A stretch of DNA of 64,000 nucleotides, from NCBI GenBank assembly GCA_965248135.1, contig CBDFIN010000012.1:1054001-1118000 (forward strand), written 5' to 3'. The notes beneath the pieces are model-generated. The model searched no databases and had not been told where the DNA came from. It worked only from the letters and a program-made list of their open reading frames with translations. Shown here piece after piece: positions 44,675-52,508 of the stretch; position 1 is the stretch's first letter, and each line of letters opens with the position of its first letter. This DNA comes from SZUA-100 sp965248135 (GTDB lineage: Bacteria > Pseudomonadota > Alphaproteobacteria > Rhizobiales > Rhizobiaceae). The translations under genes and the position numbers were made by a program.

Positions 44675-45250
44675 TTACTTGTATCGGTAATCGAGCACTT
44701 TGGTGAAGTCGAGGGCGTTGCGCCACAGGGCGTCTGCGATGTTTTGTTCGCCGTTGGCACGCAGGATATTAAGTGCGAAACTGCGCGCTCTGGCGAAGAT
44801 GCCAGGGTTGGTGCGAATGCGGCTGGCGTCCTCCAGCATCGTAACATCGCGGACATAATGATTTCTGTTCTCGATACTCCAGTGGCTGCGAATGGCTTGC
44901 GCCGCTTTCTTCGCGCTGACGGGTGCGGAGCAGACATAAAAGCCGGTCTCCTCGCGTCTGTTCCACATCCCGGTTTTGGCGCTGCGGAGAAATGTCACTC
45001 TCGTCACACGGATGATACGCACGATGAGCCCGTTCCAGCCGGTTTGTTTAAGCGCCTGAGCGGCATCGAAAACCTCGACAATGCGGGTCTCGGCGCGCAT
45101 GCGCTTGCCTCGATCAAGGGTTTCATGACGAGCCAGCGGCAGTTCTCTTTCGCCGACAGCCTCGATTATTCGCAGCAGACCGGGCTGATTTTCCTTAAGT
45201 TGAACAATGAGATGGCTTTTCGCCGCCCGGGCCGCCCGGAAAGTTTTTTT
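44675..45250 (-). pseudogene. ISAs1 transposase, C-terminal part in shifted frame
   Basis: Continues the transposase after a frameshift at the A7 run (45244-45250): KTFRAARAAKSHLIVQLKENQPG...HWSIENRNHYVRDVTMLEDASRIRTNPGIFARARSFALNILR. This contains the last catalytic Glu region of the DDE_Tnp_ISAs1 domain (SIENRNHYVRDVT). The stop lies just inside the left terminal repeat. Six or nine A residues at the run would restore the frame; seven are present. The A7 slip gives the wrong frame for -1 shifting, so this is a mutation. Confidence 0.85.
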
Positions 45251-45587
45251 GACAGTGCATGGCGTCCATCGTAAACAGCCGGCCGGTAAGCGCCAGCGCT
45301 TTGATCATCGCTTGCGCGGCGGGGATTTCGTTGCTCTTCTCGTCCACCTCCAGGTGTCCCAGGATCAGCGCGTCATCGACCGCAAAAGCGCTCAGAACAT
45401 GGGCCGCCTTGCGGTCGTTAAAGGCATCGAAACTGTGCCGCAGCGTCTTGCCGTCGATAGCGACAACCGGCATCGCTTCCACGTCTTCACCCCGTTCGCT
45501 ACCGCACAATTCCACCGCATGGCGGCGGAAAACCAGCTCCACCTCGCCACCATCAAGCCCGCGCAGGATGGTTCGCACGGCACTATA
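45244..45587 (-). pseudogene. ISAs1 transposase, middle part
   Basis: YSAVRTILRGLDGGEVELVFRRHAVEL...MPVVAIDGKTLRHSFDAF...LFTMDAMHCQKN: the first catalytic Asp block (AIDGKTLRHS) and the D-A-x-H-C-Q-K motif of ISAs1 transposases. Upstream it joins the N-terminal part once the IS630 element is removed (…ERAPAY|SAVRTIL…). Downstream it runs out of frame at the A7 run, where a stop soon follows. Confidence 0.87.
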
Positions 45588-45610
45588 TAGCCAAGCGACA
45601 CTGTTTTGAT

Positions 45611-46135
45611 TCAAATATTGAAGTCCTTGAACAGTGTTTCGATATCGCATTTGTGTTTTCGTCTGATGGCCTTTGCCTGTGCCCATTTATGCTCGATCGG
45701 GTTGAGGTCTGGAGAATATGGCGGTAGATATTCGAGTGTGTGTCCGGCATCCTTGATAGCCTCCTTCATGTCCTGGCGCTTGTGAAAACTTGCATTGTCC
45801 ATAACAACAACAGCACCGGGAGGCAGCTTTGGAATGAGATCGCCTGTCAGCCAGCCATGGAAGACATCGCTGTCGATATTGCATGGAGACAGGCAGGTTG
45901 TCAGCAAGGTGCCGCCCAACAACGCCCCGATGACGTTTGTCCTTCCCCGCGCATGCCAGTCATGAACGCCAAAACAGCGCAGGCCCTTGGCCGCATAGCC
46001 ATGGGTGCGGGGCATATCATGGGCAAAGCCTGATTCATCAATATAGACGATGGGCTTGCCGGTTTTTTCATGCCCGCTAATCGTTTCCTGGAAGGCTGTA
46101 CGCCTGGTCGCGTCCGCTTTCGGATGGCGAAACGC
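45611..46135 (-). CDS. IS630 transposase, orfB (DDE catalytic part)
   Basis: The frame is open from the A7 run (46136-46142) to 45611: KAFRHPKADATRRTAFQETISG..., YIDESGFAHDMPRTHGYAAKG, VVVMDNASFHKRQDMKEAIKDAG and YLPPYSPDLNPIEHKWAQAKA, giving the D, D and E catalytic residues. It overlaps orfA out of frame and joins it by a shift at the A7 run. This is the usual two-frame design of many IS630 elements. Whether the shift is programmed is not proved. Confidence 0.85.
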   Translation of the reverse strand, partial: AFRHPKADATRRTAFQETISGHEKTGKPIVYIDESGFAHDMPRTHGYAAKGLRCFGVHDWHARGRTNVIGALLGGTLLTTCLSPCNIDSDVFHGWLTGDLIPKLPPGAVVVMDNASFHKRQDMKEAIKDAGHTLEYLPPYSPDLNPIEHKWAQAKAIRRKHKCDIETLFKDFNI

Positions 46136-46433
46136 TTTTTTTATATGTCACCCCCAACTTGCGCAACGCCTGCCAGATTGCCTTAGGTGAAACATCAAAA
46201 CGCACCGCACGTTCATACTGATAGGCATCGGGAAATTCCGCCACATCGCGGGCCAGTGCAGCCATGTCAATCTTGCGCATGCGGGGCTTGGATTGATCCG
46301 GCTCAAGCCGATTGGCCCAGCGAACAACCGAGGCAACCCCAACGCTAAACCGAAGTGCCGTTTGTTTAAATGTCAGCCCTTCCTTGTCTCGAACCTTAAG
46401 AACATGTTTGCGGAATTTAACAGGATAAGTCAT
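46077..46433 (-). CDS. IS630 transposase, orfA (DNA-binding part)
   Basis: About 118 aa from the ATG at 46433. MTYPVKFRKHVLKVRDKEGLTFKQTALRFSVGVASVVRWANR is the paired helix-turn-helix that binds the IR, then DMAALARDVAEFPDAYQYERAVRFDVSPKAIWQALRKLGVTYKK. The frame leaves the family after KK at the A7 run (46136-46142); the catalytic part continues in orfB with a +1 shift. Both halves look undamaged. Confidence 0.85.
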   Translation of the reverse strand: MTYPVKFRKHVLKVRDKEGLTFKQTALRFSVGVASVVRWANRLEPDQSKPRMRKIDMAALARDVAEFPDAYQYERAVRFDVSPKAIWQALRKLGVTYKKSVSPSESGRDQAYSLPGND

Positions 46434-46469
46434 GCACAAAACTATAATCAAAATTATGTCGCTTGGCTA

Positions 46470-46681
46470 TAAGCCGGCGCGCGCTCCCAGCCGAAGCCGA
46501 ATGCCCCATTGAGGTGCTCGCGATGAGCCTCGATGAAGCGATGGACCTTGCGATAGGACGTCGCCCCGGACAAAATCGCCAGGATCGTCGCCAGCATCAC
46601 CGGACCAAGCTGCCATTTCTTGCCCTGCGCCCGGCGTGGGTCAGGGATCGTCGATAAAAGTTCCAGGAATTTCAATGTCAT
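46470..46681 (-). pseudogene. ISAs1 transposase, N-terminal part
   Basis: MTLKFLELLSTIPDPRRAQGKKWQLGPVMLATILAILSGATSYRKVHRFIEAHREHLNGAFGFGWERAPAY is the DDE_Tnp_1-associated N-terminal domain of ISAs1 transposases. Its frame is cut by IS630 at the codon for Tyr in PAY. The continuing part is at 45587 and below. Confidence 0.88.
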
Positions 46682-46792
46682 GAGTGCATCCTCCGAATCA
46701 AGTGCACTCCTATAGATTCAGACAAATACCGCTTTGGGAATACCACAGACAACCATCAAGTATTTAGCGTTGAACAGCCCTGCAGGGCCAGG

Positions 46793-48190
46793 GCAGCTGG
46801 TTTGATTTGGCCGTTGCCCGAGGAACTCAGCGATGCTGATCTTGAGCAACGTCTTTATCCGCGTGCGACTGGCGCTATACGCGGGTCGTTTCCTCGGCCT
46901 GACTGGGCGTATGTTCACCGCGAAGGGAAGCGCAAGGGGGTGACGCTTTCATTGCTCTGGGAAGAGTATCGCTCGGTGCATCCAGATGGCTATGGCTACA
47001 GTCGGTATTGCGAACTTTACCGGCGCTGGGAGGGACGTTTATCGCCGGTGATGCGACAACATCATGTGGCCGGCGAACGGTTGTTTGTGGATTATTCTGG
47101 CAGCACACTGGATGTGATCTGCCCCAAAACCGGGGAGATAAAGTCAGCCCAAGTTTTTGTCGCCACATTGGGCGCATCCAATTACACCTATGTTGAGGCA
47201 ACCTGGACCCAGGGCCTGCCTGACTGGATTGCCTCCCATGTGCGCGCATTCAGTTTTTTTGGCGGTGTGTCCTGCCAGGTGGTTTCAGATAATCTGAAGT
47301 CTGGAGTGACCAAGGCATGCTTTTATGAACCCACTGTTAATCGCACCTATGGGGATATGGCGGCACATTACGATACCGCCATTGTTCCAGCCCGTCCCTA
47401 TAAGCCGAAAGACAAAGCCAAGGTCGAAGGCGCGGTTCTGATCGCACAGCGTTGGATCATAGCGCGATTGCGCAATCAGCGCTTTTTTACTCTTGATGAT
47501 TTGAACGCGGCCATTCAAATTTTGCTGGAACGGTTCAATGCTAAAGTCACCCGGCATCTGGGAACCAGTCGTCGAGATTTATTTGAGCAACTGGATCAAC
47601 CGGCCCTGAAGCCGTTACCTGTCGAACCCTATACTTATGCCGAATGGAAACAGTGCAGCGTGGCGCTGGATTATCACATTGATGTGGAACGTCATTATTA
47701 CTCGGTGCCCCATCAGTTGTTGCGCCAAAAGGTCTGGGTGCGCATTACAGCGCGCACGATTGAGGTTTTTCATAAAGGCAAGCGGGTCGCGGCCCACGCC
47801 CGGATATCCTCCAATTACCAGCACACAACAGTGCGCGAGCATATGCCATCACACCATCGCAAATACGCAGACTGGACACCGGAGAAGCTGAGGCGGCAAG
47901 CGAGCCAGATCGGCCCCAATGCCGGAATACTGGTAGAAGTTATCATGCGTGAGAGGCGACACCCTGAACAGGGCTTTCGAGCCTGTCTTGGTATTGTGCG
48001 TTTAGCTAAAGTGCATGGTAGCGGGAGGCTGGATGCAGCCTGCGAAAGGGCACTGGAGATCAATGCCCGCTCTTATGCTTCTGTCAAATCCATTCTGAAC
48101 AATAACCTTGAACGCAGGCGCCGAGAACGTGCCACGGACGGTCCTGCGATCACTCATCCCAATATCCGCGGCGCAAAATACTTCCATTGA
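46793..48190 (+). pseudogene. istA: istA 3' fragment (IS21 transposase)
   Basis: 465 codons continuing IstA: AAGLIWPLPEELSDADLEQRLYP, LLWEEYRSVHPDGYGYSRYCELYRRW, the DDE core starting GERLFVDYSGSTLDVI (first Asp), SCQVVSDNLKSGVTKA (second Asp) and ARPYKPKDKAKVEGAVLIAQRWI (Glu), then the C-terminal beta domain (YSVPHQLLRQKVWVRIT). No frameshift within it. The internal TTG at 46802 is not a real start. The stop is 14 bp ahead of the istB ATG. Confidence 0.93.
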
Positions 48191-48203
48191 AGAGGAAACA
48201 ATA

Positions 48204-48974
48204 ATGTTGACACACCCAACCCTTGACCAGCTTAAGAGCCTGAAGCTTGACGGCATGTGCGAAGCTTTTACCGAACTGGAAACACAGGACGGCACGGCTA
48301 CTTTAAGCCACCCTGAATGGCTGGCGCTTTTGATTGACCGTGAGGTCGCCAGCCGGGCCACCAAACGCTTTCAGACCCGCATGCGCGTGGCAAAACTGCG
48401 CCATGCGCAAGCTGTCATTGAGGATGTGGATTACCGCACCCGGCGCAATCTCGATAAAGCTCTTTTCCAACAACTGCTGACCGGGAAGTGGACCCGCGAC
48501 CGGCGCAACCTGATGATCACCGGACCCTGCGGGGTGGGTAAAACATGGCTTGCTTGCGCACTGGCGCAAAAGGCTTGCCGGGATAATGTCACCGTTCTCT
48601 ATAAACGCCTGCCGCGCCTGTTTGACGAACTGGAACTGGCCCACGGCGATGGACGCTTCCGGCGATTGTTCAGAAGTCTGACAAGAGTCGATCTTCTCAT
48701 TCTTGATGACTGGGGACCCGACCGCCTGAATGCCAGCCAACGCCGTGATCTCATGGAAATTGTCGAAGACCGTTATGGCGCAGGTTCAACCCTCATCACC
48801 AGTCAGCTTCCAATGGATACCTGGCATGAGGTCATCGCAGAGCCAACATTCGCAGATGCTATCCTGGATCGCCTCGTTCACAACGCCTACAGGCTTAATC
48901 TTGATGGCCCGTCCATGCGAAAAATGAAAGGAAAAGAAGAAATCAAAACTGTTGACGAAACAATCATCAACTGA
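48204..48974 (+). CDS. istB: IstB ATPase helper of IS21
   Basis: 256 aa from the ATG at 48204 behind AAGAGG. AAA+ ATPase: Walker A GPCGVGKTWLACALAQKA, Walker B LLILDDWGPDRL, sensor/arginine-finger region MDTWHEVIAEPTFADAILDRLVHNAYRLNLDGPSMR. IstB organises target DNA for IstA transposition. It is complete, while istA is split, so the element is not autonomous unless another copy supplies IstA. Confidence 0.95.
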   Translation: MLTHPTLDQLKSLKLDGMCEAFTELETQDGTATLSHPEWLALLIDREVASRATKRFQTRMRVAKLRHAQAVIEDVDYRTRRNLDKALFQQLLTGKWTRDRRNLMITGPCGVGKTWLACALAQKACRDNVTVLYKRLPRLFDELELAHGDGRFRRLFRSLTRVDLLILDDWGPDRLNASQRRDLMEIVEDRYGAGSTLITSQLPMDTWHEVIAEPTFADAILDRLVHNAYRLNLDGPSMRKMKGKEEIKTVDETIIN

Positions 48975-49080
48975 CACAAAAATAAACGCTCACCAGCGGC
49001 AAACCCAAAGGGGGCCGGATACCCCGGAATCAGGTGCCGGATGTTGTTGGAATGAGGTGCCGGATATTCCGGAATACGCA

Positions 49081-49260
49081 ATAACGGCGTTGCCCTGCAA
49101 CAATCTCATATCCTTCACAGTTTTTACGAACCAGAAGCGGTTGCAAAATACCGAGAGAGCGAATGCTAGGCAGAAGGTCAGCAATATCCTTGCCGCCTTT
49201 CTTTCTAACATTGATGGCAGTGGTTTTAAGATCGTCGATTTTGATATGTTGAAGTTTCAT
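49081..49260 (-). pseudogene. ParB/Srx-type protein, 5' fragment
   Basis: MKLQHIKIDDLKTTAINVRKKGGKDIADLLPSIRSLGILQPLLVRKN, then EGYEIVAGQRRY: the ParB N-terminal nucleotide-binding domain, with box I (LPSIRSLGILQPLLV) and box II (GQRRY). AAAGGATT precedes the ATG. Residues read after RRY are IS21 DNA. The rest of the gene is at 42766-44348. The insertion lies right after the box II arginines that contact CTP in ParB proteins, so neither half can be functional. Confidence 0.92.
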
Positions 49261-49294
49261 TGGTTTAATCCTTTCAAAGTTTAGGTTTAAAAAA

Positions 49295-49319
49295 GTGCGT
49301 CATTGCACCGTCGAACAGC
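49295..49319 (-). repeat. Duplicated leader hairpin, copy 1 (upstream of parB)
   Basis: On the minus strand GCTGTTCGACGGTGCAATGACGCAC's core GTGCAATGACGCAC has GTGC/GCAC arms, followed by TTTTTT. It lies 35 nt before the parB start. The same block is at 49778-49802. Confidence 0.6.
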
Positions 49320-49322
49320 CTG

Positions 49323-49754
49323 TTAAGGACGCTCTGCGTTGCAATCAGTTGGTTTTTCGTAGATGGCTTCGCCGTTTGAAAACGTACCAATTTTACGGTA
49401 CTGCCCGAAGGCCTTGTGAAACTTCGGCGCAATACGATTTATGAAGTTTTCGGCAAGGGGAAGAATGTAAGCTTCACCGCTGAAATACCCATCATTGGGG
49501 CAGTCCTTGGGTACAAGCCATATGCTGGACAGTCCGCAATATTCAGATACGCCCAAATAACAAAGGCTATTTTCCAAGATGGCGTGGTCTTCACGGTCAA
49601 GCCATTTGTCACAGTTTCGGAAGGAAGGCCAAAGGCTTTTGGCGCATTCTGCCATGTCTTCCAGCCACCATTGAAAACTGTCACATTCGTATTGTGATAC
49701 ATCTTGATAGGCCGTTTCCTGGGCGTCGAAGGGGGTTGATACTGTTCTTGCCAT
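49323..49754 (-). CDS. Unrecognised plasmid-type protein
   Basis: 143 aa from the ATG at 49754 (AAGGAAACC upstream); the longer frame to 49868 runs through the preceding gene. Sequence MARTVSTPFDAQETAYQDVS, YECDSFQWWLEDMAECAKSLWPSFRNCDKWLDREDHAILENSLCYLG, GEAYILPLAENFINRIAPKFHKAFGQYRKIGTFSNGEAIYEK. It is aromatic- and Trp-rich with several Cys, no signal or membrane segment. I do not recognise the family. Its position in the ardA-to-parB string suggests a plasmid-biology role. Confidence 0.65.
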   Translation of the reverse strand: MARTVSTPFDAQETAYQDVSQYECDSFQWWLEDMAECAKSLWPSFRNCDKWLDREDHAILENSLCYLGVSEYCGLSSIWLVPKDCPNDGYFSGEAYILPLAENFINRIAPKFHKAFGQYRKIGTFSNGEAIYEKPTDCNAERP

Positions 49755-49777
49755 TTTGTGGTTTCCTTTTTTGTTGG

Positions 49778-49802
49778 GTGCGTAATTGCACCGCCAAAGA
49801 GC
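49778..49802 (-). repeat. Duplicated leader hairpin, copy 2
   Basis: Minus strand GCTCTTTGGCGG followed by GTGCAATTACGCAC, again with GTGC/GCAC arms, 24 nt before the next gene's ATG at 49754. It agrees with copy 1 (49295-49319) over most of 26 positions, and the similarity extends weakly further upstream. Confidence 0.6.
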
Positions 49803-49827
49803 ATCTTGAGCCGCTTGGCGCTGACAA

Positions 49828-50052
49828 TCATTGAAACAAGTCCTTCTGGTTCCGCGCCACTTCATCAAACAGGCCGATATCGCAGGGCTTTTGAGTAGGG
49901 GCGCGTTTGGGGGTCATTGGCAGGGATGCCAGTAAATCCAGCCGCTGTTTTTGGGTCACGGGCGTAACGCCGCCAATCAGATATTGAGTGCCGATATCGG
50001 TCTGCTCAATGGCGGGTGTTACGGCAGGTTTTAGGGATCGCTTGTTCATCAT
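49828..50052 (-). CDS. Unrecognised small protein
   Basis: 74 aa from the ATG at 50052 (or 73 from 50049). Sequence MNKRSLKPAVTPAIEQTDIG, TQYLIGGVTPVTQKQRLDLLASLPMTPKRAPTQ, KPCDIGLFDEVARNQKDLFQ. Pro/Thr/Gln-rich and probably flexible. It lies 7 bp after the ardA stop and about 70 bp before the next gene, on the same strand. No family recognised; it is supported by position and the absence of a better frame. Confidence 0.55.
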   Translation of the reverse strand: MMNKRSLKPAVTPAIEQTDIGTQYLIGGVTPVTQKQRLDLLASLPMTPKRAPTQKPCDIGLFDEVARNQKDLFQ

Positions 50053-50059
50053 CGCCCCC

Positions 50060-50569
50060 TTACCCACACCGATAAATCAGGCGCTCACCTGCGATTGTCG
50101 TCTCGCTGTAATCAGCGGATAAATCGCGGCCTATGGCGTCATAGTCAATGTAGAATTCGAAGACCTTGGGAACTTCGCCATAAAGGCCATCTTCGACAAA
50201 GCGGATTGCCAAGTCTTTCAAGCTATCTTCTTCGTAAATATCAACATCAAGCTGGTCGATGTTGTCAGAATCAATATCGAAGGCATAACCACACTCGCCA
50301 ACCGCGATAACAAAACGGGTTTTCTCGTGGTCTTCCCACTCGTCCACCAGTTCAAAAAAGTGTCTGAAATTTACTTGGTTGATGCCAATGGCTTTAGCCA
50401 ATTCACAATCAATCAATTCCCCGTCGATAAACTCTATTTCAAATTCTTCGACTGACTGACCAAATTCATTTTTTAGCTCTGCCGCCTGTCGGTCATATTC
50501 ATCACCGCTTTTGAAATAAAAGCCCTCCACCGTTATGTCATAGGGCTGTGCGTATAAAATCGTGCTCAT
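50060..50569 (-). CDS. ardA: Antirestriction protein ArdA-like
   Basis: 169 aa, strongly acidic. The sequence ILYAQPYDITVEGFYFKSGDEYDRQAAELKNEFGQSVEEFEIEFIDGELIDCELAKAIGI and WEDHEKTRFVIAVGECGYAFDID resembles ArdA proteins of rhizobial mobile elements. Those imitate B-form DNA and block type I restriction enzymes when a plasmid or ICE enters a cell. A GGAGGAAAAAG ribosome-binding site precedes the ATG. The gene starts the small-protein-parB string and has an unusual hairpin-rich leader (50643-50787). Confidence 0.75.
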   Translation of the reverse strand: MSTILYAQPYDITVEGFYFKSGDEYDRQAAELKNEFGQSVEEFEIEFIDGELIDCELAKAIGINQVNFRHFFELVDEWEDHEKTRFVIAVGECGYAFDIDSDNIDQLDVDIYEEDSLKDLAIRFVEDGLYGEVPKVFEFYIDYDAIGRDLSADYSETTIAGERLIYRCG

Positions 50570-50642
50570 CTTTTTCCTCCATAAATTGAAACTGGGTTGC
50601 GCATGAAACCCTGCTTCCGGTCGAGGACGGAGATGGGAGGGG

Positions 50643-50787
50643 AAAAGAAAAATCGTGTCGAGTGGTGCGGCCCACAGCCCTTAAAGGGCGAGGACCCGGT
50701 CGGTGCTATTTTTCTTTTGGGGAGAGAAGAGGCAGCGCCTCCCGGCCTCCCCAACACCTTACCAAACCGGTTGGCGCCATCGCCAAC
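50643..50787. promoter_or_regulatory. Hairpin-rich leader upstream of ardA
   Basis: Within this otherwise gene-free 340-bp stretch I see AAAAGAAAAAT (50643) and its complement ATTTTTCTTTT (50708) enclosing the hairpin GCCCTT-A-AAGGGC (50677-50689). Farther on is the perfect hairpin GTTGGCG-CCAT-CGCCAAC (50770-50787). The rest of 50570-50908 holds nothing I can support as a gene. It may be a regulatory RNA, a single-strand promoter or part of a transfer origin; the position just upstream of an antirestriction gene favours leading-region expression. Confidence 0.55.
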
Positions 50788-50908
50788 ACGAATTATCTGT
50801 CATGGGATAGTAACCTGACTAGGCCGAAACAGCTCTGCTGGTTCGGTGGAGCTTGGCAAGAAACGCAGCCCAAGCGGAGTATAGCCCGCCCGGACAGTAA
50901 ATTCATTT

Positions 50909-52508
50909 CTATTCGTCTAGCAACACGCTGAAAAACGCCTGGTTTCTTTTCTTAGCGTTTTCAACCAACGTATCATAGCCAATCGCTTGAATGTAAATCT
51001 GCTCATTGTCCCGAAAACGGAAAAATATTTTTGGGTTATAATCATTCTTAAAATCGTGCTTTTTTAATACAGATATCAGCGAACCCGTATGATCTGCGAT
51101 AATGTAGGCAAAGCGGCGAACAACGCCCGAAAAATTAAAATGGGTTCCATCCATTTTGTTAATTCCACCAGCAGCAACTGCCTGTTCAAGGGTATTGATA
51201 ACCTGCATCACCGGATCGCTTTTATCATTTCCAAACCGATAATCATCACGACTGGGTTTCTTGAATTCAACGATTGTAAGGGTCGTTCCATCGTTATCGC
51301 CAAGAATCAGGCTATCATCAAAAAAGACCAAATCTGCAACCTTATCGCCCTTCTTTCGTCGCCCACCCTGTGCGGTCCGATCACTGCTGACATATGGTAA
51401 AAAAGCCAACGCATCATCAATTAACCAAAGATTGTGTTCGAAATATTCGATGCTGGTGGAGTCATTGAAGCGTTTGAAAATAAGGTCATGAATGACGTCC
51501 TCAGGCGCACGCTTTCCATCATCACCAAATTTTCGTGCCGCTTCAACCAATTCAATAACATTCTTCCGATGGATGACATATTCGGCCAATGCCTGTTTTT
51601 TGTTTTCATCGATTTTGCCAACGATATCCTTAATTGTTTCCTCATAGTTTTCAGCATCACTGGCGGCTTTCACTATGGCTTTGGATAGGTCACTTGTTGC
51701 ACGATGACGCTCGATTGCCAGATCAGAGATAAATTCTTCCGGTTTCCAGTTGTTCGGCTTGGAGGCAACATAATCTTTGATTGAGCGGCCTTTCAAACCA
51801 AGTTTCAAAATAGGGTTTTCGCGCAGTGCGTCTCCGAGGCCCACAGATTGTCCGCTCTTAATTTTTTCAATTTGCTCTTTCTCACCGCCAGAAATCACGT
51901 CGCTAACGGCGGACACAATTCCCTCAATTGTTTTGGAGCTTATATTGATGCCGGTTCGCGCATCATTCAGGCGACTTTCGAAAGCATCACTCTTGACTAC
52001 TGCAATAACAATATACTTTTCGTTTGCAGAATTAAGGAAATGTGGTTGCCCAAGTTTGTTGGTTAGGTCTCTTGGTCTCCCAACAATTCTGTCTGCGGCA
52101 GAAAACAGTAAACAATGGTTCTTGAATGAGCGCGTCTTTGGAACCTTCGCAATTGAAAACTTCAGCTTGCTTTCCTCACCATCGATTTCGCAATCAAGCT
52201 CTCCAGAATCAGCCTCAACGAAAATGTCTTTGAAATGGCTGGTAATGTTTTCAGGCTCATTATCATCGAAGGAAATGGTAATCTCCGGTAGCCAACCGTA
52301 CAGGAATTGAGGCAGAAAGTGACTGCCTATTTCATCTGCAACCGCATAAGGCTCCAACTCCCGGATTAACTCATGCCAATCGGTCAGAGGTGCTTGAAGG
52401 TTAACCCTTACTCCGCAATCGCTGATTTCGGCAGGTTCATTGATGAAGGCCAACTCGCTATCGAGTTGAATATCAAAACGGAAATGGCGTGTTTTTTCAT
52501 CACCCCGG
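50909..52508 (-). pseudogene. GHKL ATPase-nuclease, C-terminal part (split by IS30)
   Basis: About 530 residues downstream of the IS30 insertion: GDEKTRHFRFDIQLDSELAFINEPAE, the ADRIVGRPRDLTNKLG block, a helical middle part with coiled-coil tendency, and a C-terminal nuclease-like domain. That domain contains KVADLVFFDDSLILGD...LTIVEFKKPSRDDYRFG (D...E-x-K, PD-(D/E)XK pattern, like Shedu/DUF4263-type ends), then YIQAIGYDTLVENAKKRN. The N-terminal GHKL half is at 53713-54119. Open to 52648 only because the frame runs through the IS30 end. Function as a whole is inferred to be an ATPase-coupled nuclease, possibly defence. Confidence 0.72.

Larger units (their letters stand above)
45588..46469. 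mobile_element. IS630-family element, 0.88 kb, innermost insertion
   Basis: Terminal inverted repeat TAGCCAAGCGACA (45588-45600) and TGTCGCTTGGCTA (46457-46469), flanked by TA on both sides, the standard IS630/Tc1-mariner target. It carries an orfA/orfB transposase pair. Excising it and one TA restores the ISAs1 transposase frame, so it is the newest of three nested elements. Confidence 0.92.
44656..46782. mobile_element. ISAs1-family element, itself interrupted by an IS630 element
   Basis: Ends CAAGGCTGTTCAACGCTAA (44656) and, reversed, CAGGGCTGTTCAACGCTAA (46782) are near-identical inverted repeats. A 10-bp target duplication CAGGGCCAGG flanks it (44646-44655 and 46783-46792). It is inserted in istA. 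Total is 2.13 kb; minus the 0.88-kb IS630 insertion it is about 1.24 kb, normal for ISAs1. The transposase is in three pieces. Confidence 0.93.
44349..49080. mobile_element. IS21-family element, carrying a nested insertion
   Basis: Begins TGCGCATTCCGG (44349) and ends CCGGAATACGCA (49080), complementary ends in IS21 style (TG...CA). Several copies of ATCCGGCA-type motifs sit inside each end. The 8-bp sequence ATAACGGC flanks it at 44341-44348 and 49081-49088 as a target duplication. It holds istA (split) and istB. The 2.1-kb insertion inside istA explains the total of 4.7 kb; without it the element is about 2.6 kb, normal for IS21. Confidence 0.95.

Noticed and set aside
45244..45250. Programmed -1 frameshift in the ISAs1 transposase
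   Set aside because: Slipping back one base at A7 leads to the wrong frame; only a deletion or addition restores the family sequence.
50570..50757. 63-aa minus-strand and 73-aa plus-strand frames in the ardA leader
   Set aside because: They overlap each other on opposite strands in structured non-coding DNA and have no protein-like pattern.
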